From: Chlorella sorokiniana
Taxonomy: Eukaryota; Chlorophyta; Trebouxiophyceae; Chlorellales; Chlorellaceae
Length of the DNA stretch: 64,000 nt
Assembly (NCBI GenBank): GCA_025917655.1
Contig: CP084619.1
Span: 3,019,001 to 3,083,000 of the forward strand
Reading direction: 5' to 3'
The position numbers and the translations under genes were made by a program. Positions 1 to 13,000 of this stretch are shown here, piece after piece. The notes beneath the pieces were generated by a model that was given only the letters and a program-made list of their open reading frames with translations, did not search any database and was not told where the DNA came from. The first letter of the stretch is position 1. Each line of letters starts with the position of its first letter.

Positions 1-120
1 GGGGGCTTGAGGGCGGGCTGCCGGTGTGCTGCGTGGGAGCCCAGCCCAGCCCTCCAACAGTATGCCTCATACACACGCACCACACAACGCCGCCACCACC
101 GTCACCACGGTGTGCCGCAG

Positions 121-2072
121 GGCGATGACCAGGAGATTGCCAAGCTCACTGAGCGCATGAAGTCGCTGCTGGGACCCTTTGTGTTGCGCCGCCTCAAGAC
201 CGAGGTGGCGGGGCAGCTGACAGAAAAGACGCATGCTACAGGTGTGTGAGATTGGGGGAAGGGGTTCAAATATGGGGGCACAAGGGGCGGCCATCTGAAG
301 CAGCGCTGTGTCGTTGGTCTGATACTGCTTGTTGCCTGCGGAAGCCACGCGCACACGCACTCAGACATGCACCCCTGCACCATCCCTTGCCCGGGCCCAG
401 AGTTCATTGAGATGACGGATGAGCAGTCTGGGCTGTATGCTGCGAGCGTGGCGCGCATGCGCAGCCAGATCACGGGCAAGGCGGCGGCGGCCGCTGCCGA
501 CCGCAGTAACAAGGCGGTGGAAAAGTTCCTACGCACCCTGGGCGCCAAGAAGATCTCCCACATGTTCACACACCTGCGCAAGATTGCGCAGCACCCGCTG
601 CTGGTGCGCTCCAACTTCACCGACGACCAGGTGGCGGTTGTGGCGCGCATGGCGCACGAGAGGTGGGTGGGTGGGTGGAAGGTCTGCACTGCGCGACTGC
701 GCTGTAGCAGGCGCTTCATGTGTGTGTCACGTCTGGTGAGCCCTTGCTCGCCTACTCCCCCTCCCCTGCCCCCCCCACACACACGACACACACACACCAC
801 CGCAGGTCGCTGTTTGGCGGAGCAGCCACAGAGAAGCGCGTGCGCGAGGAGCTGCTCAGCTACTCCGACTCTCGCTGCACGCCTTTTGCTACAACGCCGG
901 ACCAGAGTTTGCCCAGTTCCGCCTCAACCAGTCGCACATGATGGCCTCAGCCAAGTTCCGCTTCCTGGAGAGGCTGCTCAAGCAGGTGCAGGGGGCTCCA
1001 CAGGACTGACACGCTCAGAAGCACGCTGGCAGGTGCATCGCCGCTGCAGCCGATCCGACTGCCCGCGGTTCCCCCTCCCCGTCGCCTGTCCTGTAGCTGC
1101 GCGATGCTGGCTCGCGCCCCCTCATCTTCAGCCAGTGGACCGCGGTGCTGGACATCATGGAGTGGCTGATGGAGGTGCTGCAGTTGCCGTATGTGCGCCT
1201 CGACGGATCCACGGGTGGGTGCGGGGCGAGGGGCTGAAAGGGGGGAGGAGGGGCAACTTGAAGCGGGGGTGTATAAAGAGCAGGCTCAGATTCCCTGGCT
1301 TTTCCGGTGAGCCACTCCCCCGCCCTGCCCTTCCTTTATAGCTGTGGACGAGCGCCTGGCTACCGTGGACCGCTTCAACCACAACGATGACGTCTTTGCC
1401 TTCCTGCTCTCCACACGCGCTGGGGGCAGGGGTTGAACCTCACAGGCGCAGATACAGTCATACTGCACGGTGCGTTGCGCCGCACAGGACGAGGCCCAGA
1501 GCTTAAGGGGTGTGCTGCTGCTTTTGTGTGCTCTAATAGCAGGCTCGACCACCCTGTCCACCTGTGCCCCTCGCCCTCCCAGATGTGGACTTCAACCCCA
1601 GATTGACCGTCAGGCCGAGGATCGCTGCCACCGCCTGGGACAGACACGCCCTGTTAAGGTGATTGTGTACGCGTGAGAGAGGGGAGGGGCCGGAGCGGGC
1701 ACAAGGAATGCGTCAGGGCACCGCGGCCCCGTGTCAGCATGGCTCAGTCGCCTGCAGGCGCCTGAAACCCCAGAGGGCTGCCTTGGCACTGTTCCCAGCC
1801 CCCCGCTTCCGCCCCCTCCCCCGGGCTCCCAGGTGTACCGTCTGATCACCAAGGGCACGGTGGACCAGAACATTTACAACCTGAGCCAGCGCAAGCTGCG
1901 CATGGACTCTGCCGTGCTGGATGGCATCACCACCGGCAAGGGCGGCAAGGCGGACGAGACGCAGCAGATGGGCTTCATCCTTTACTCCCTGCTGCAGTCG
2001 CAGAGGGAGGAGGAGGAGGCCGCCGCAGACGCGCAGAACGAAGCCAACGGCGCCGTCAAAACAGAGGCCTAA
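121..2072 (+). CDS. SNF2-family chromatin remodelling ATPase, SMARCAD1/CHR19 (Fun30/ETL1)-like, C-terminal part
   Basis: The 3' part of an intron-rich SNF2 gene whose 5' end and Walker A/B exons lie left of the window. Exons read as about 121-241, 401-662, 806-985, 1097-1214, 1342-1469, 1583-1658 and 1833-2072, all with GT-AG borders. In order they encode the end of the N-lobe (FVLRRLKTEV), the linker (EFIEMTDEQ), the start of the helicase C lobe (LIFSQWTAVLDIMEWL), motif V (STRAGG) and motif VI (QAEDRCHRLGQ). The DFNPQIDRQ stretch and the ending NIYNLSQRKLRMDSAVLDG resemble plant CHR19/SMARCAD1 more than INO80 or CHD. The family slides or evicts nucleosomes in repair and silencing. Three exons need one extra base to stay in frame (near 870, 1425 and 1600). 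Positions 1-120 look like intron, ending in a CAG acceptor. No TGTAA signal was found after the stop. Confidence 0.85.
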
Positions 2073-2286
2073 CTGAAGCGGCGAATGCATTGACTGCCGC
2101 TGCCTCCTGCTGCCTGACAGCGTCCCCTGACTGCATTTTGTACTCGCCCCTTCCCTTTTACTGTTCCCTTCCCCTTTCATTTTCTGTGCCTGCCCGCCTT
2201 GATGTCCCTTGCTCCCAAAAGGGCTGCTCCCAAGCGCACAATGTGTTACGCACGAACTTGGGATGTAGGTGTGAGGCAGCTCCAGA

Positions 2287-5200
2287 TTAACAATAGCATG
2301 AGGAACGCATCTCACGCCGCGGCCTCCCCGCAAGGGGCAGCTCCTCAACGACGGCGCGGGGGGCCCGCTGCCCTCCCCCCCCTTATCTCCCGCAGCTCCC
2401 AGCCGCCCTCGCCGTCAGTCAGCCTCAGCTCGCGGTCGTGGTACTTCACTAGGGCAGTGCGCTGAGGTGAGGGGGGAGATGCGGAACACCAGCAAGGCAT
2501 GGGTAAGCAGCGGCCCTGCCAGCAGGGGTGGCAAGCTTACGCCTGAGCGTGCGGCCCATCACCCACACACCCACACACCTGCGTGATGGTGACCAGGGTG
2601 ATGCCCAGGGACGCCGCGTGCCTGTACAGCGCCTCTTCAATGTCCAGCGAGGTGGCGTTGGTGCACTCGTCCAGCACGCCGTACAGCGGGCGGTGGAAAA
2701 ACAGGCGCGCCATGCCCAGCCGCTGCTGCTCCCCCAGAGACAGCACCTCGCCCCACTCCTTGCAGGCAGCCCAGCCGCCCTCGCGTTCAACCAGGTACCT
2801 GCAGCGTGGCGAACAGGAGGGCGCGTTTGCAAGCGTGGAAGAGCGCAGCGGGCTGTGGGTGTGGCAGCAGCGCCAAGTCCACACCTCTTGTTGCATGCAG
2901 CTGGTGTGGTACCTCGCCCACAGCCTCCGACCCCCAGGCCCCGCACCTGAGGCGCACTACTCCCATCACCTCTGCCAGCTCGGCGTCCAGCTCGTCGCGC
3001 CCAGCACCCGCAGCATAGCGTGGAGCCATCACCTGGGCCAGACTGAGCGGGTAGAGCACCTGATCGCGCAGCGTGCCTGGCGTGGTGTAAGGCTTCTGAG
3101 GCACGTAGTACAGCGCTGGCCGTTGGCCGCTGGCCAGGGCCGCCGCCAGATCTGAGGCGGGGCAGCGCAGCGAGCCGCTAGGGAGCGGCCACAGGCCAGC
3201 CAGCAGCCTGCAAGCCAGGATTAATAGGGGACAGGGGAGGAGCGGGTTGTTCACGCTGGTTGCTGATGTGTGTGTGTTCCTGCGGGAGCAGCAGGCTGGC
3301 AAACCAGGCGAGGCCCAGCCTGCTGCGCCCCACCTGAACACGCTCGTCTTGCCGGCTCCATTGGGGCCGGTCACCAGCAGGGAGTGGCCGGGCGCACCAC
3401 CAGGCTCAGCTGGCGGGCCAACAGCTTGCCCGCTGGTGTGGACACGTCCACTTGGCTGCGAAATGGGTGGCAGATTGGAGGAGAGTAGATGCCCAAAGGG
3501 TGAGGGTGTGGGCGTTCAGGGCTCTCCAATGGCCAAGCAAGGCACTGCGGGCACCGCGGCAAAGGGCCTTCCGCCCCAGCCCCACCTGAACTCAATTTCT
3601 TCCTTGCCCGACTCCGCCTGGGAGGGGCCTCCGCTGCTGGCCAGGGCTGCCATGGTGGCTGCATCCAGCGCCGCTGCCTTGTCAATAACCTCAAGCGCCT
3701 CGCTCACACGAGTGATGCCGCCTGTGGATGGGTGTGTTATGGACGAATCACGCAGCAGCCACCACAGCCCCAGTCTTCCAGCCGCCCAGCTGCCAGTCCC
3801 ATGCCCCACTCCTACGCCCCACAAGACGCTTAACACCCCCCACCCCCACACGCCCACCCACCCACCCCCACCCACCACTGATCTCCGCAAACCGCTTGGG
3901 CAGCGCCAGCAGCTCCCCAAAGGCTGAGAAGTTTTGGGTCACCACAGACGCCAGGTAGCGCAGGCGGTGCACCAACGCCCCCTGCACCGCGGTGTCCCCA
4001 AAGTCACCCCGCTGGTCCAGCGCGTACAGCAGGGTAAGCAGCCAGGTCACGTTGTGGGGCAGCTGCTTGGCAAAGAAGTCGTCGGCTGGGGTGCAGGGGG
4101 GCAGGGGGAGGGCTGAATCAGCATGCGCCCAGACAGGGGGCTACCCGCGCCAATGCAGGCCTTGTTGCGCCATGCTTGCCCTGCAGAACAAGCTGCGCAA
4201 GCAGGCAGCAGCAGCGGCACACCTGCGCCATAGGCCCAGCGGTGCGCAATGAGCGCGCGCAGGTGCTGGGTCAGCTGGCCAAAGGTGGCGGCAACCTGGC
4301 TGCCCTCACGTGCGCCGCCGCCGAAGAAAGCCACTGCAGAGGTTTCGCCACCGTCCGCCAGTGGGTGGCTGGGCCTTATGGAGTGCTGCAAGCATGCTGT
4401 CGCAGAACAGGCGCCCACGCCATGGCTGCACACATGCAGATGACAGCTGCGGCCAGCCCCTCACACTCACCCGACTCGGCATGCGTGCGCAGGCGGGCGT
4501 GCGCGTTGCGGAAGGCCCCCTCCAGGAACATCTCCTGCTTGAGCAGGCCGCCAAAGTCTGGGGTGACCAGGCTGCAGGACGAGAGCCGGGGGGTTTCTTG
4601 GTGAGCAGCAGTGGAGCGTCATGGGCACACCTCAGCTTGCGCGGCCGTGACAGCGCTCTCACCGCAGGCTGCCCCAGCCGAACAGCGTGTAGAGGTACAG
4701 GATGGCCATGCCCCTGCGGCCCGTTAAGCGCCACAGCTGCCAGGAGAACCAGCCAATGTCGACCAGCGGCTTGACCAAGGTGGGGATCAGGGCCGCCAAG
4801 TCGTCGCACAGGCGCTCTGCAGCAGGGCGAATGCAGGGCCCCCGAGTGGGACGGTTGTGTAGCCTCGCCTCTGCAGCTGTGCGCGGCAGTGTTGAAGACA
4901 CATCTGAGTGGCAGCAGCAGGAGCGGTGCGCACCGATGTCCCGCGTAAGGCGCTGGTCCACATCGGTCATGCCCGCCAGCTGGGAGGTGGTGTAGAAGGT
5001 GTTGCCTAGAGGAGCAGGGGTGGGTGGGGTGGGTGGGGGATGGGGGTACCAAGCCTTCCTTTGTGCAACTCGTGCAACTCAGGACTGCAACCACATCATA
5101 CATCCGTGTCCTAGCACACCTCACACCACACCCTGTCCACTTACCAACAAGGTACTTGGCAAAGGCGGAGCGTGTGAGTCCTGCCCGCCAGCTCAGCGCC

Positions 5201-8200
5201 AGCATGTCAGCCACATGGCGCAGAGAGGGAGCCAACACCGCGCTTGCCACGCTTTGCACCACGCTCACGCCAATCAAACTGCGAGAAAGAGGCCAAGACA
5301 AACGGTGCAGCCATGTGAGCCAGTGAGTGCTGGTCACAGGCCATGTCGCCAACAACCTGCAGCTGCCTGTCTGCAGCGCATGTTGCCTGCCCTCCACACG
5401 CCCTCCCCCACCACGCCACCACCACCAAGCTCCTACCGTATGAACCCAGGCAGGTCCTGGCGCAACACTAGGTCCACGCTTTTGCCGTTCAGGTTGGCAA
5501 TGCGGTCCTGAGAGTAGGAGGGTGTGTGTGTGTGTGTGTGTGGGGTGGGGGTGGGGGCAAAAGGGGGGGCCTGGGGGTCGTGCCTCTTCGGTGAGGGAGG
5601 TGCAGGATTGCAGCAAGGATGACCTCCATCTTGACCAGGCACTTCGCCCATATCATCTCTGGCTGCCAAGCACACCTGCAGCAGCGTGCGCAGCACCACC
5701 ACTCCCGCCACCGTTGACACACGGAACAGCCACTGCCGGTCGCCCGCCAGCAGCACGCCCAGCACGTTCTGCAACGGGGTGGGCAGAGGGAACAGCGCGG
5801 CATGCTTGTGGGCGGGTGTGCATAAGAGCCCAGCCAGGCCGGCTAGCGAGTGCGGCCAGTGTCCAGCGCACCTTCCAGCGCGCCATGGCTGACAGCTTGG
5901 CGGGCTCCAGGCCCAGGCGCGGCGCCCATGTTTGGGCGTGGCAGCTGGCGGCAGCGGCTGGTGGCGCCCGCGCCACCACCAGCTCTGCAAGGGGGAGGGG
6001 GCGCATGGTGGCAGCTTGGGTGCAGGAGGTCATCGCTTTGCAGTGATTGCGACCCGCTGACAAGTGCCGCGGCACCCGCTCATTGACCCCCACCCCCGCC
6101 CCCACCCCCCACTCACCGGAGAAGCCCTCGTTCCCGTCGCCCAGCTGCTCCTCCTGCCCCTCCTTGCCTCCTGTCATGCCCTGGAGCACGGCGTCCGCCT
6201 CGCCGCGCCCGCGCCTTGCCTCTGCCCTTCCTGCCCCTCCTGCCCTGGCCACCATTGGCAGAGGGGGCGAGGCGGTGGCGGTGCCGTAGCGCCCGCTTCC
6301 ACCGTCGCCGCCGCATCGGCCTTTGCCTCCAGGGAGCGGTGGCCTGGGTGCAGGCTCCAGCCCCCTCCCCGTCCAGGGAGAGCACGAGGTCGTGGAAGGC
6401 CATGAGGGCGGGGCGGTGGCTGATGGTGATGCAGGTGCACCCCATCTCCTTCACCAGCTCGCAGAAACGCTCCTCCATGTCCACGGTCACGCCTGGCGGG
6501 GCAGGTGGCCAGGAAGGAGCCAGAACAGTGAGCAACTAGCACGGGGTGGAACCGGGGTGGGGCGCGCTGCTGCACTGCCCTGCTGGTACAGCGATGCTCT
6601 ATGCCCTGCCCCCCCAAGCCAGGGCGCCCCACCGCTGGTGCACTCGTCCAGGATGGCAAAGCGCGGCCGGTGGAAGAACAGGCGCGCCATGCCCAGCCGC
6701 TGCTGCTCTCCCAGAGACAGCACCTCGCCCCAGTTGACTACGCCATCACAGCCAGCGTCCCTGCAGCGACGCTGGCCGGGAGTGCAGTGAGCGCCACATT
6801 CAAGGCTGGCACTGCTGGGCAATGCTGCCAAGCCAGGTATGCGCCGCTTCCTTTGCCCACCGCCATCACGTCGCAGCATCACGCTGGTGCGTGCATGGCT
6901 GCCCCTCCCCCATTTCACCCCCAAAAAACCACACACACACACACACACACACCCATCATCACCAGCGCCACCACTGCGCCCCACCTGTCAAGCAGGTGCT
7001 CCAGGTCCACCTTGGCCAGCAGGGCCCGCAGCTGATGGGGCGGGATGAGGCGGTCGGGCGTGGCCTCCAGCGGATAGATCAACTGCTCCTGCAGGCTGCC
7101 CTGGGTCACGTACGGACGCTGAGGCACGTAGAAAATGGTCTCGCTGAGCCCCCCATGTCGCCTGCACCTGCGCCTGGCTTGTAGATGCGACCCGCGCCAG
7201 GGGCCACAACCCGCCCAGCACGCTGCACAGAGGCCAGAGAAAGGCGGGTGGGTGGGTAGGGGGAGGCGGTTAGGGGTGGGTGCAGTGCTGGTGCTGGGCT
7301 CCAAACTCAGTGTGGGAAATGGGGGAGGGGCGCCGTGCCCATCACCCACCACCCTCCACCCGCCGCACCGGAACAGGCTGCTCTTGCCCGCCCCGTTGGG
7401 TCCCGTGACCAGCAGATTGGTGCCTGCAGGGACGCGCAGGTTGAGGTCCTGCACCAGTGTGGTGCTGCCAGGGGTCACCACCACCGCCCCCTCGAACACA
7501 ATCTCGTCTTCGCTGGGCAGCAGCTGACCCTCAGCGGTGCCCAGGCTGCCTGCAACAGGCAGCACGGGGGGGGCGCGGCACGCGAGGGCTGAGCTGGAGC
7601 AAGCAGGGGTTGGGCTGTGACGCTGCAGAAATATGGACAGGTGCCAGAAGACTGTGCTGCACTGCTGAGACCCCGCCCACCTGTGGCGCCACCATGCGCG
7701 CGTATATCGGCCATGACACGCTCCATGTCGCGAATGCGGTCGGCGTACGCCCCCAGCTTCATAAGCTTGCGTGACGACGAGCCGAGGGTGCCCATGGCGC
7801 CAAACAGCGAGATGATGACGCTGGTGTGGTAGCGCATGTTGGAGAGCATCTGGGGGTGGGGGGTGGGGGCATGCACACGTATGAGCATGTGACAGGGCAC
7901 CGGGATGTGTGTGCGACGTTGTGTTGGCCACACAGGGCAGACCACTGGTGGCTGCACCTTGGACCGCTTACCACTGCATGCACACCACTCCTCACCCTCC
8001 TATCCCCACCTGCGCTCGCCCGTGCACGGTGTTTTCCGGGCGCATATGCCCCTGAAGAACGGGCCGATGATGAGGTACACCGCCACGGTGGCGCCAAGGT
8101 ACTTGAGCAAAAAGTCTTGCACCATGCCAAACCGCCACTGCTTGCCCAGCACGCGCGCCTGATGTTGCAGCGCGTCCTTGAAGGACCCCGCAGTAGCTCG

Positions 8201-9669
8201 CCCTCGCGAGGGACGCCGCGATAAAAACGCAACACTCTCGGCATTGGAGCGCAGGCGTGTCTGCCAGGGTTTGCATGCATTATAGTGATATGTTTGTGTG
8301 TGTGGAGGGTGGGGTGGGGGGTGGGGGGTGGGGGTGGGGGGAGGGGGAGCAATGGAGGTTCAATGCACAGGGCCGCACGCAGTGCCTAGGGCCCAGCTGA
8401 AGGAGAGCATTTCTGATGTCGGCCCTCTTCCCCCCCTTTCCTGCATCCACCCACCTGCAGTGTGCGGTACTTGCCCTCCAACGCCTGCTGCCGCTTGAAC
8501 AAGCCCCCAAAGTTGGGGGAGGCCACCGCCATGAAGGATCCCACACCAAACACATAGGCCAGGATGGCGGCGGTGTAGCGGTGGGTGCCGCTGTAGCGCC
8601 TGCGTCCAGGATGGGAAGGGTTGAGAGGGCTAAGGGCAGGCGCAGGTGGGGATGCGCATGAGGGTTGGTAGCAGGCATCAACATGCAAACGCGCTCCTGC
8701 AGCGCAGCTGCGCATGGAACTTCTTTCTGTCCATCCACCCGCGCACTTGAGCTGCCAGGCGTAGAAGGCTGCGTCCACCCCCGCCGCAACCAGCTCTCGC
8801 GTGAGGTCGCTCAGCCCAGCTGCCAGCTTGGGAACGTCCTCACACATGCGCTGCTCGGGGAGTCCACACGCCGGTCCACATAGCTGAGCTTGTAGTAAGT
8901 CATCTCAGAGAAGTAAGCAGAGTGTAGGCGGTTGGTTAGCAGGCGGCGCCACTGCAGCTCCATGTGCGACACCCAGCTGCGGCTGGTGGCCTCCAGCGCA
9001 GCCGCCACGCCGCAAAGTGCCACATTCTCTGCGCAGTGTTGTGGCAGCCGGGGTCAGAGCTTCAGCGCTTGCAATGCCAGCACAGAAGAAGACAGGTGCG
9101 GTGCAAGCAGACAAATGCCCCGCCTCATGAGGTCAGCACGGCCTGGGCCCACCCGCAAGGTTCCTCATGAAGAGCGGCACGCGTCGCAGGAAGGCGGCGC
9201 GGAAGAGGTAGCCTTGGAGGCGGGCCAGCCGGTTGGAGAGCGCGGTGCGAGCTATGGCCAGCAGCGCAATCACCAGCACTTTGCGCCCGCAACGCGAAGC
9301 AGCAGCGGCAGCAGCTCCTTGAGTGCCTTGCTGCCTCCGTTGCCACCACGCCGCCCCTTGGCGGATGCCCCGCCCCGGGCGTGCTTTGCCTGGGAGGGCA
9401 ATGAGCGACGTGGCCGGCACAAGCTGGCTAAGAACTCGGCAATCTTAACAGCAACCTTGCAGTGTTCAGTCTGCAATTGCAGTTTACTTGTTGCAACAAG
9501 CGCCGCATGTGAACTGCCCGCACCTCTTCCCTTGGGCCAGACGCCGCCGCTGTGCAGCTGCATAGTGGCTGGCGCCGAATGCTGCCGCCGCTGCCAATGC
9601 GATTAAAGCGGCCTTTTGCTTGTTCTGAGGCTTCAACAGGGCCACCAAGGCCCTAGCTCCATCCACCAT
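2287..9669 (-). CDS. Full-length peroxisomal ABC transporter, subfamily D (PXA1/COMATOSE/ABCD1-like)
   Basis: Minus-strand gene of about 20 exons; ATG at 9669-9667, stop at 2289-2287. It encodes two fused half-transporters, as in plant PXA1, which imports fatty acyl-CoAs into peroxisomes for beta-oxidation. The N-terminus has one short hydrophobic segment. The first membrane domain carries [13 protein letters not shown] (about 8850-8910), the ABCD EAA-like motif. NBD1 has the P-loop GPNGAGKSS (about 7390), [11 protein letters not shown] (about 7115) and [16 protein letters not shown] (about 6700) followed by ILDECTS. The second membrane domain carries [10 protein letters not shown] (about 4945). 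NBD2 has GPNGAGKTS (about 3350), [11 protein letters not shown] (about 3100), [16 protein letters not shown] (about 2725) and VLDECTNA. The last exon (2287-2461) ends with the family's KYH..L...DGEGGW motif. Single missing bases break frame near 3385, 7150, 7200 and 8855. Introns hold GT/CA microsatellites (5521-5542, 6928-6950, 8290-8345). It faces the SNF2 gene tail to tail, with 214 bp between stops. Confidence 0.9.
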
Positions 9670-10085
9670 TCCTGCTGGTCAAGCGCCGTAAGCGGTCTTC
9701 ACTAGTTGAGGAGCAATATTAGAAATTCCGTCGCTTTTGGAACCTTGTAGCCCTGTAAAAACGGTGCATGAGAGCGAAGGCTGAACTTCCTGGCTAGTCC
9801 TGTCTTCGCCTTAGGAGGCAGGAACCCAACAACACGCAGCAGAAACACTAGTAGTGAATGTGCAACTCACTTTGCGCCTCGTCCGAATGCTGAGCGGCCA
9901 GCAGCACAGCAGGCCAACCACGTCACCCACATCCCACCTACGCAAATTCAGCTGGGGGGGCATGTGTATCCTAGGCAAGGGGTTACAATAGAAGACTTCA
10001 AGCATTCTGATTATCGGGCGTGACACAGCCGCCAAAATGCAACGGAGCAGCATGCCAAAGCCATGTGGCGCTCAATTGCTGCCGC
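9670..10085. other. Intergenic gap between ABCD transporter start and RECQL4 stop
   Basis: This 416-bp gap must hold the promoter and 5' leader of the ABC transporter and the 3' UTR of the helicase gene, both on the minus strand. No open frame with recognisable protein and no TATA-like element stand out. Confidence 0.6.
9983..9987 (-). terminator. TGTAA polyadenylation signal for the RECQL4-like gene
   Basis: TTACA on the plus strand is TGTAA on the minus strand, about 100 nt past the helicase stop codon. TGTAA is the usual chlorophyte poly(A) signal. Position and strand fit, but five bases can occur by chance. Confidence 0.5.
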
Positions 10086-13000
10086 TCAACCGCTCGCTGC
10101 TGCCTCAGTGCGCACCACGCACTCTGCCGCCTTCAACACGGCTGCAAACTCGACATGTGCCTGACTGCCCCAGAAGGCACCCATGCGCTTGTTCCAGGCG
10201 TCCGGCGGAAAGGCCGGGCTGCCAACGCCATGCAGGATGCGGGCAATGGCGCGTGCCGACAGCAGCGGCCCTGCCTGCTCGCGGTTGCGGCGCAGCACCG
10301 CTCGGGCCGCCTGCAGCAGTGCTGGTTCGGCACGTTTCAGCGGCAGCCCTCTGGTGTCCAGCATCAGGGCGGAGCCAGTGGAGCCAAGGTCGCCAGCTGC
10401 CTGTGCTTGCCGGCTGCTGCACTCGTCTGCCGCCTCCCGCTCAAAGTAGCTTTCCGCGGATGCCCGCAACGCCGCCTCTGCCGCCCCTTCCCCATCCATT
10501 GCTGCAGCTTGTTGGGCCTGCAGTGCCGCCTTCAGTGCCCTGTATGACACATCCAGCCGTGATACCTGGCACGCCAGAACGGCCGCCAGCCGCTGGTGGA
10601 CCCGTTGCGCCAGCCGTTCCAGATCAGATGGGGTGTGCAGAATCTGTCGGGCGAGAATAGCAGGGCGGCTGTTATGGTGAATGTAGCACGATTGGCGTGG
10701 CGTGGCCAGGGCTGGCCCAGATCAAGGGGGCTGCATAGAAGATTGACCGTCATGCCCACAAACCACTCATGCATCCAACACACCTCATAGGCTGGCCCAT
10801 CCTCCAGAGACAGCTCAAAGCCTATCAGGCGGCCCGCCGCCATGGCACGCAGCTCCTGCAGCACCATTCCAGGCGTTTTCTGCGCCACGGCCGCCAACTT
10901 GGCGGCTGGGGCGCTGTACAGGCCGTTGCGCGGCTTGGGGCACGCCTCCAGCACAGCCTGCGGGTTGTTGTGCTAGCATGTGGTGTAAGCACAGCTAAGC
11001 CTGCCAGTGCCAAAGGAACAAACGCCGGCGAACACACATGGACAATTCCTTCCAATGATGCCTGCACCGGCAGGAGGCAGGCACCCCTCCCCGGGCGCTT
11101 CCCCCTCCCACACCTGGACTACAGGATGCTGTGGAGCCAGCTGCTCTGACGAAGCGGCGTAAAACGACACCTTGACCGACAGCGGTGCTGAGGGCAGCAT
11201 GCGCAGGCAAGGGTGCACCTCCGCTTCCAGGTACGACAGAACGCTTTCCATGCTCTCCTCTCGCATGTCCAGCTCAGCGGCCAGCTTCTTCAAAGCCAGC
11301 ACGCCAAAGCGGCGCCGCAGCACCGCCACACCGTCCTCTCCCTCAGCGCTGGCCTCATCTGTCTTTTGTGCAGCTTCATTCTGCGCGTCGCACACGTCCG
11401 AGCTGGCGGCCCCCGCTTCCTTGGTCGCCCTGGTAAGCTTCTGCACCCTGCCCTTCCCGCCAGCTGCCTTGGCGCCGCGCCTGCGCTCGCCCTCAGCCAC
11501 TGGCGAGAAGACTGCCAGCAGGAAAGCGCGCACTGCCTGTAGGTCCAGCACTCCGCTGCAGGCCAACGAGCGCAGGCGAAGAAAGTCGGCGTCATCCAAC
11601 AGCGCCATGCACGATGCCTCGCCACCGTCACGGCCCGCGCGTCCGATCTAGACACAGGGTTTAAGGGAAGTCCTTGGTGAGAACTGTTTCCTTTGTTTGA
11701 CGAGGAGCTGCAACAGAAATATGCGCATTGGGGGTGACAGCATCTGCAGCTGAAGCATGGCAACCATGAGCCGTCAGCTGCAGGCTTCTCCATCCTTTCA
11801 CAACATCCCACCGGCTTGAACACAGCCACCACCCCACATCCACCCACACGCAAATACCTGCTGCACGTACTCCTCCAGGCTGCGGGGCAGCATGGCATGC
11901 ACCACCGCGCCCACGCGTGCCAGGTTGATGCCCATGCCAAACGCCACAGTGGCCACCACCACACGCACCCGCCCGCCTGCGAAGTCGGCTTCCACTGCCG
12001 AGCGCTCCTGCGGGCAGGGCATAGGCAGCGGGGTGGCTGACCAGGCCACATAGGCAGGACATGGCTGACCAGCATCCTAGGCGGCCTTGCCACGGGCTGC
12101 CAATGGCACTGGCACATGGGTCCAGTGGCCAGCCTGCCGCAGCATGCCTGGCAAGGTCGGGGCACAGGGTGCGGATTCAGACAAGTTTGCGCGCACCCGG
12201 TGGTCCTTGCCGGCGTGGTATGCGCGGGTGTTGATGCCGCGGGCACACATCAGGCGTGCAAGCTGATTGGCATCATCCTTGAAGGCACAGTACACAATCG
12301 CAGAGCGCACTGCCGCAAGCGGCCCGCTGCCGCAGAAGAGGCCGCAGATGCGGTCGCGGGTGGCCTGACTGGAGCCGCCTGCGCCGTGCACATGCGACCA
12401 GTGGGACAACGATGGCAGCCAAGCATAAAATGTAGAACTGAATACATGGCACCACCATGGCGAGTCCCGCCATGCGCTTACCTCCTGTGCTGTGAAGCAC
12501 TCGCAGGCGCAAGTTCTGCCGCACAGCAGCGCCACGCAGCACGCCAGTGGCCGGAATGCGCAGCACCTGCACATTTTCAAAAGCAGGCAGGCGGACCAGC
12601 TGTTGGCACAATCATGTTTCCAAGGGCTGGTCGTTGGCTGTGCAAAGCCCAAGAGTACACACCTGGCAGATGGCGGCCTCCGTGGCACGTGTGGCTGTAG
12701 CAGTCAGGGCTAGAATGCGCTGAACCCTGATGCTGCTCGTCAGCGTGGTGCCCAGACGGAAGTAGGCGGGGCGGAATGAGTGGCCCCATTCTGCACAGCG
12801 CCATTTGACGTTGGAGGGGTCAAGTCTCGCAAGTGACGACTGACCCCTGCCGTGGGCCGTGTCCCATCGTCGGCCCACCTGCCACACAGTGCGCCTCGTC
12901 CACAACCAGAAGGGGCAGGGGCATGAGGGGGCGCAGCGCCTCCAGCAAGTGCAAGTTATTCAGGCGTTCAGGGCTCACAAACAGCACCTTGATGCGCCCC

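Noticed and set aside
7-249. An ATG at position 7 as the start of the SNF2 protein
   Set aside because: 1-120 ends in a clear CAG acceptor and the text before it does not match the family; the true start lies outside the window.
5521-5542. GT microsatellite as Z-DNA regulatory element
   Set aside because: Lies in an intron of the ABC transporter along with several other CA/GT runs; nothing links it to regulation.
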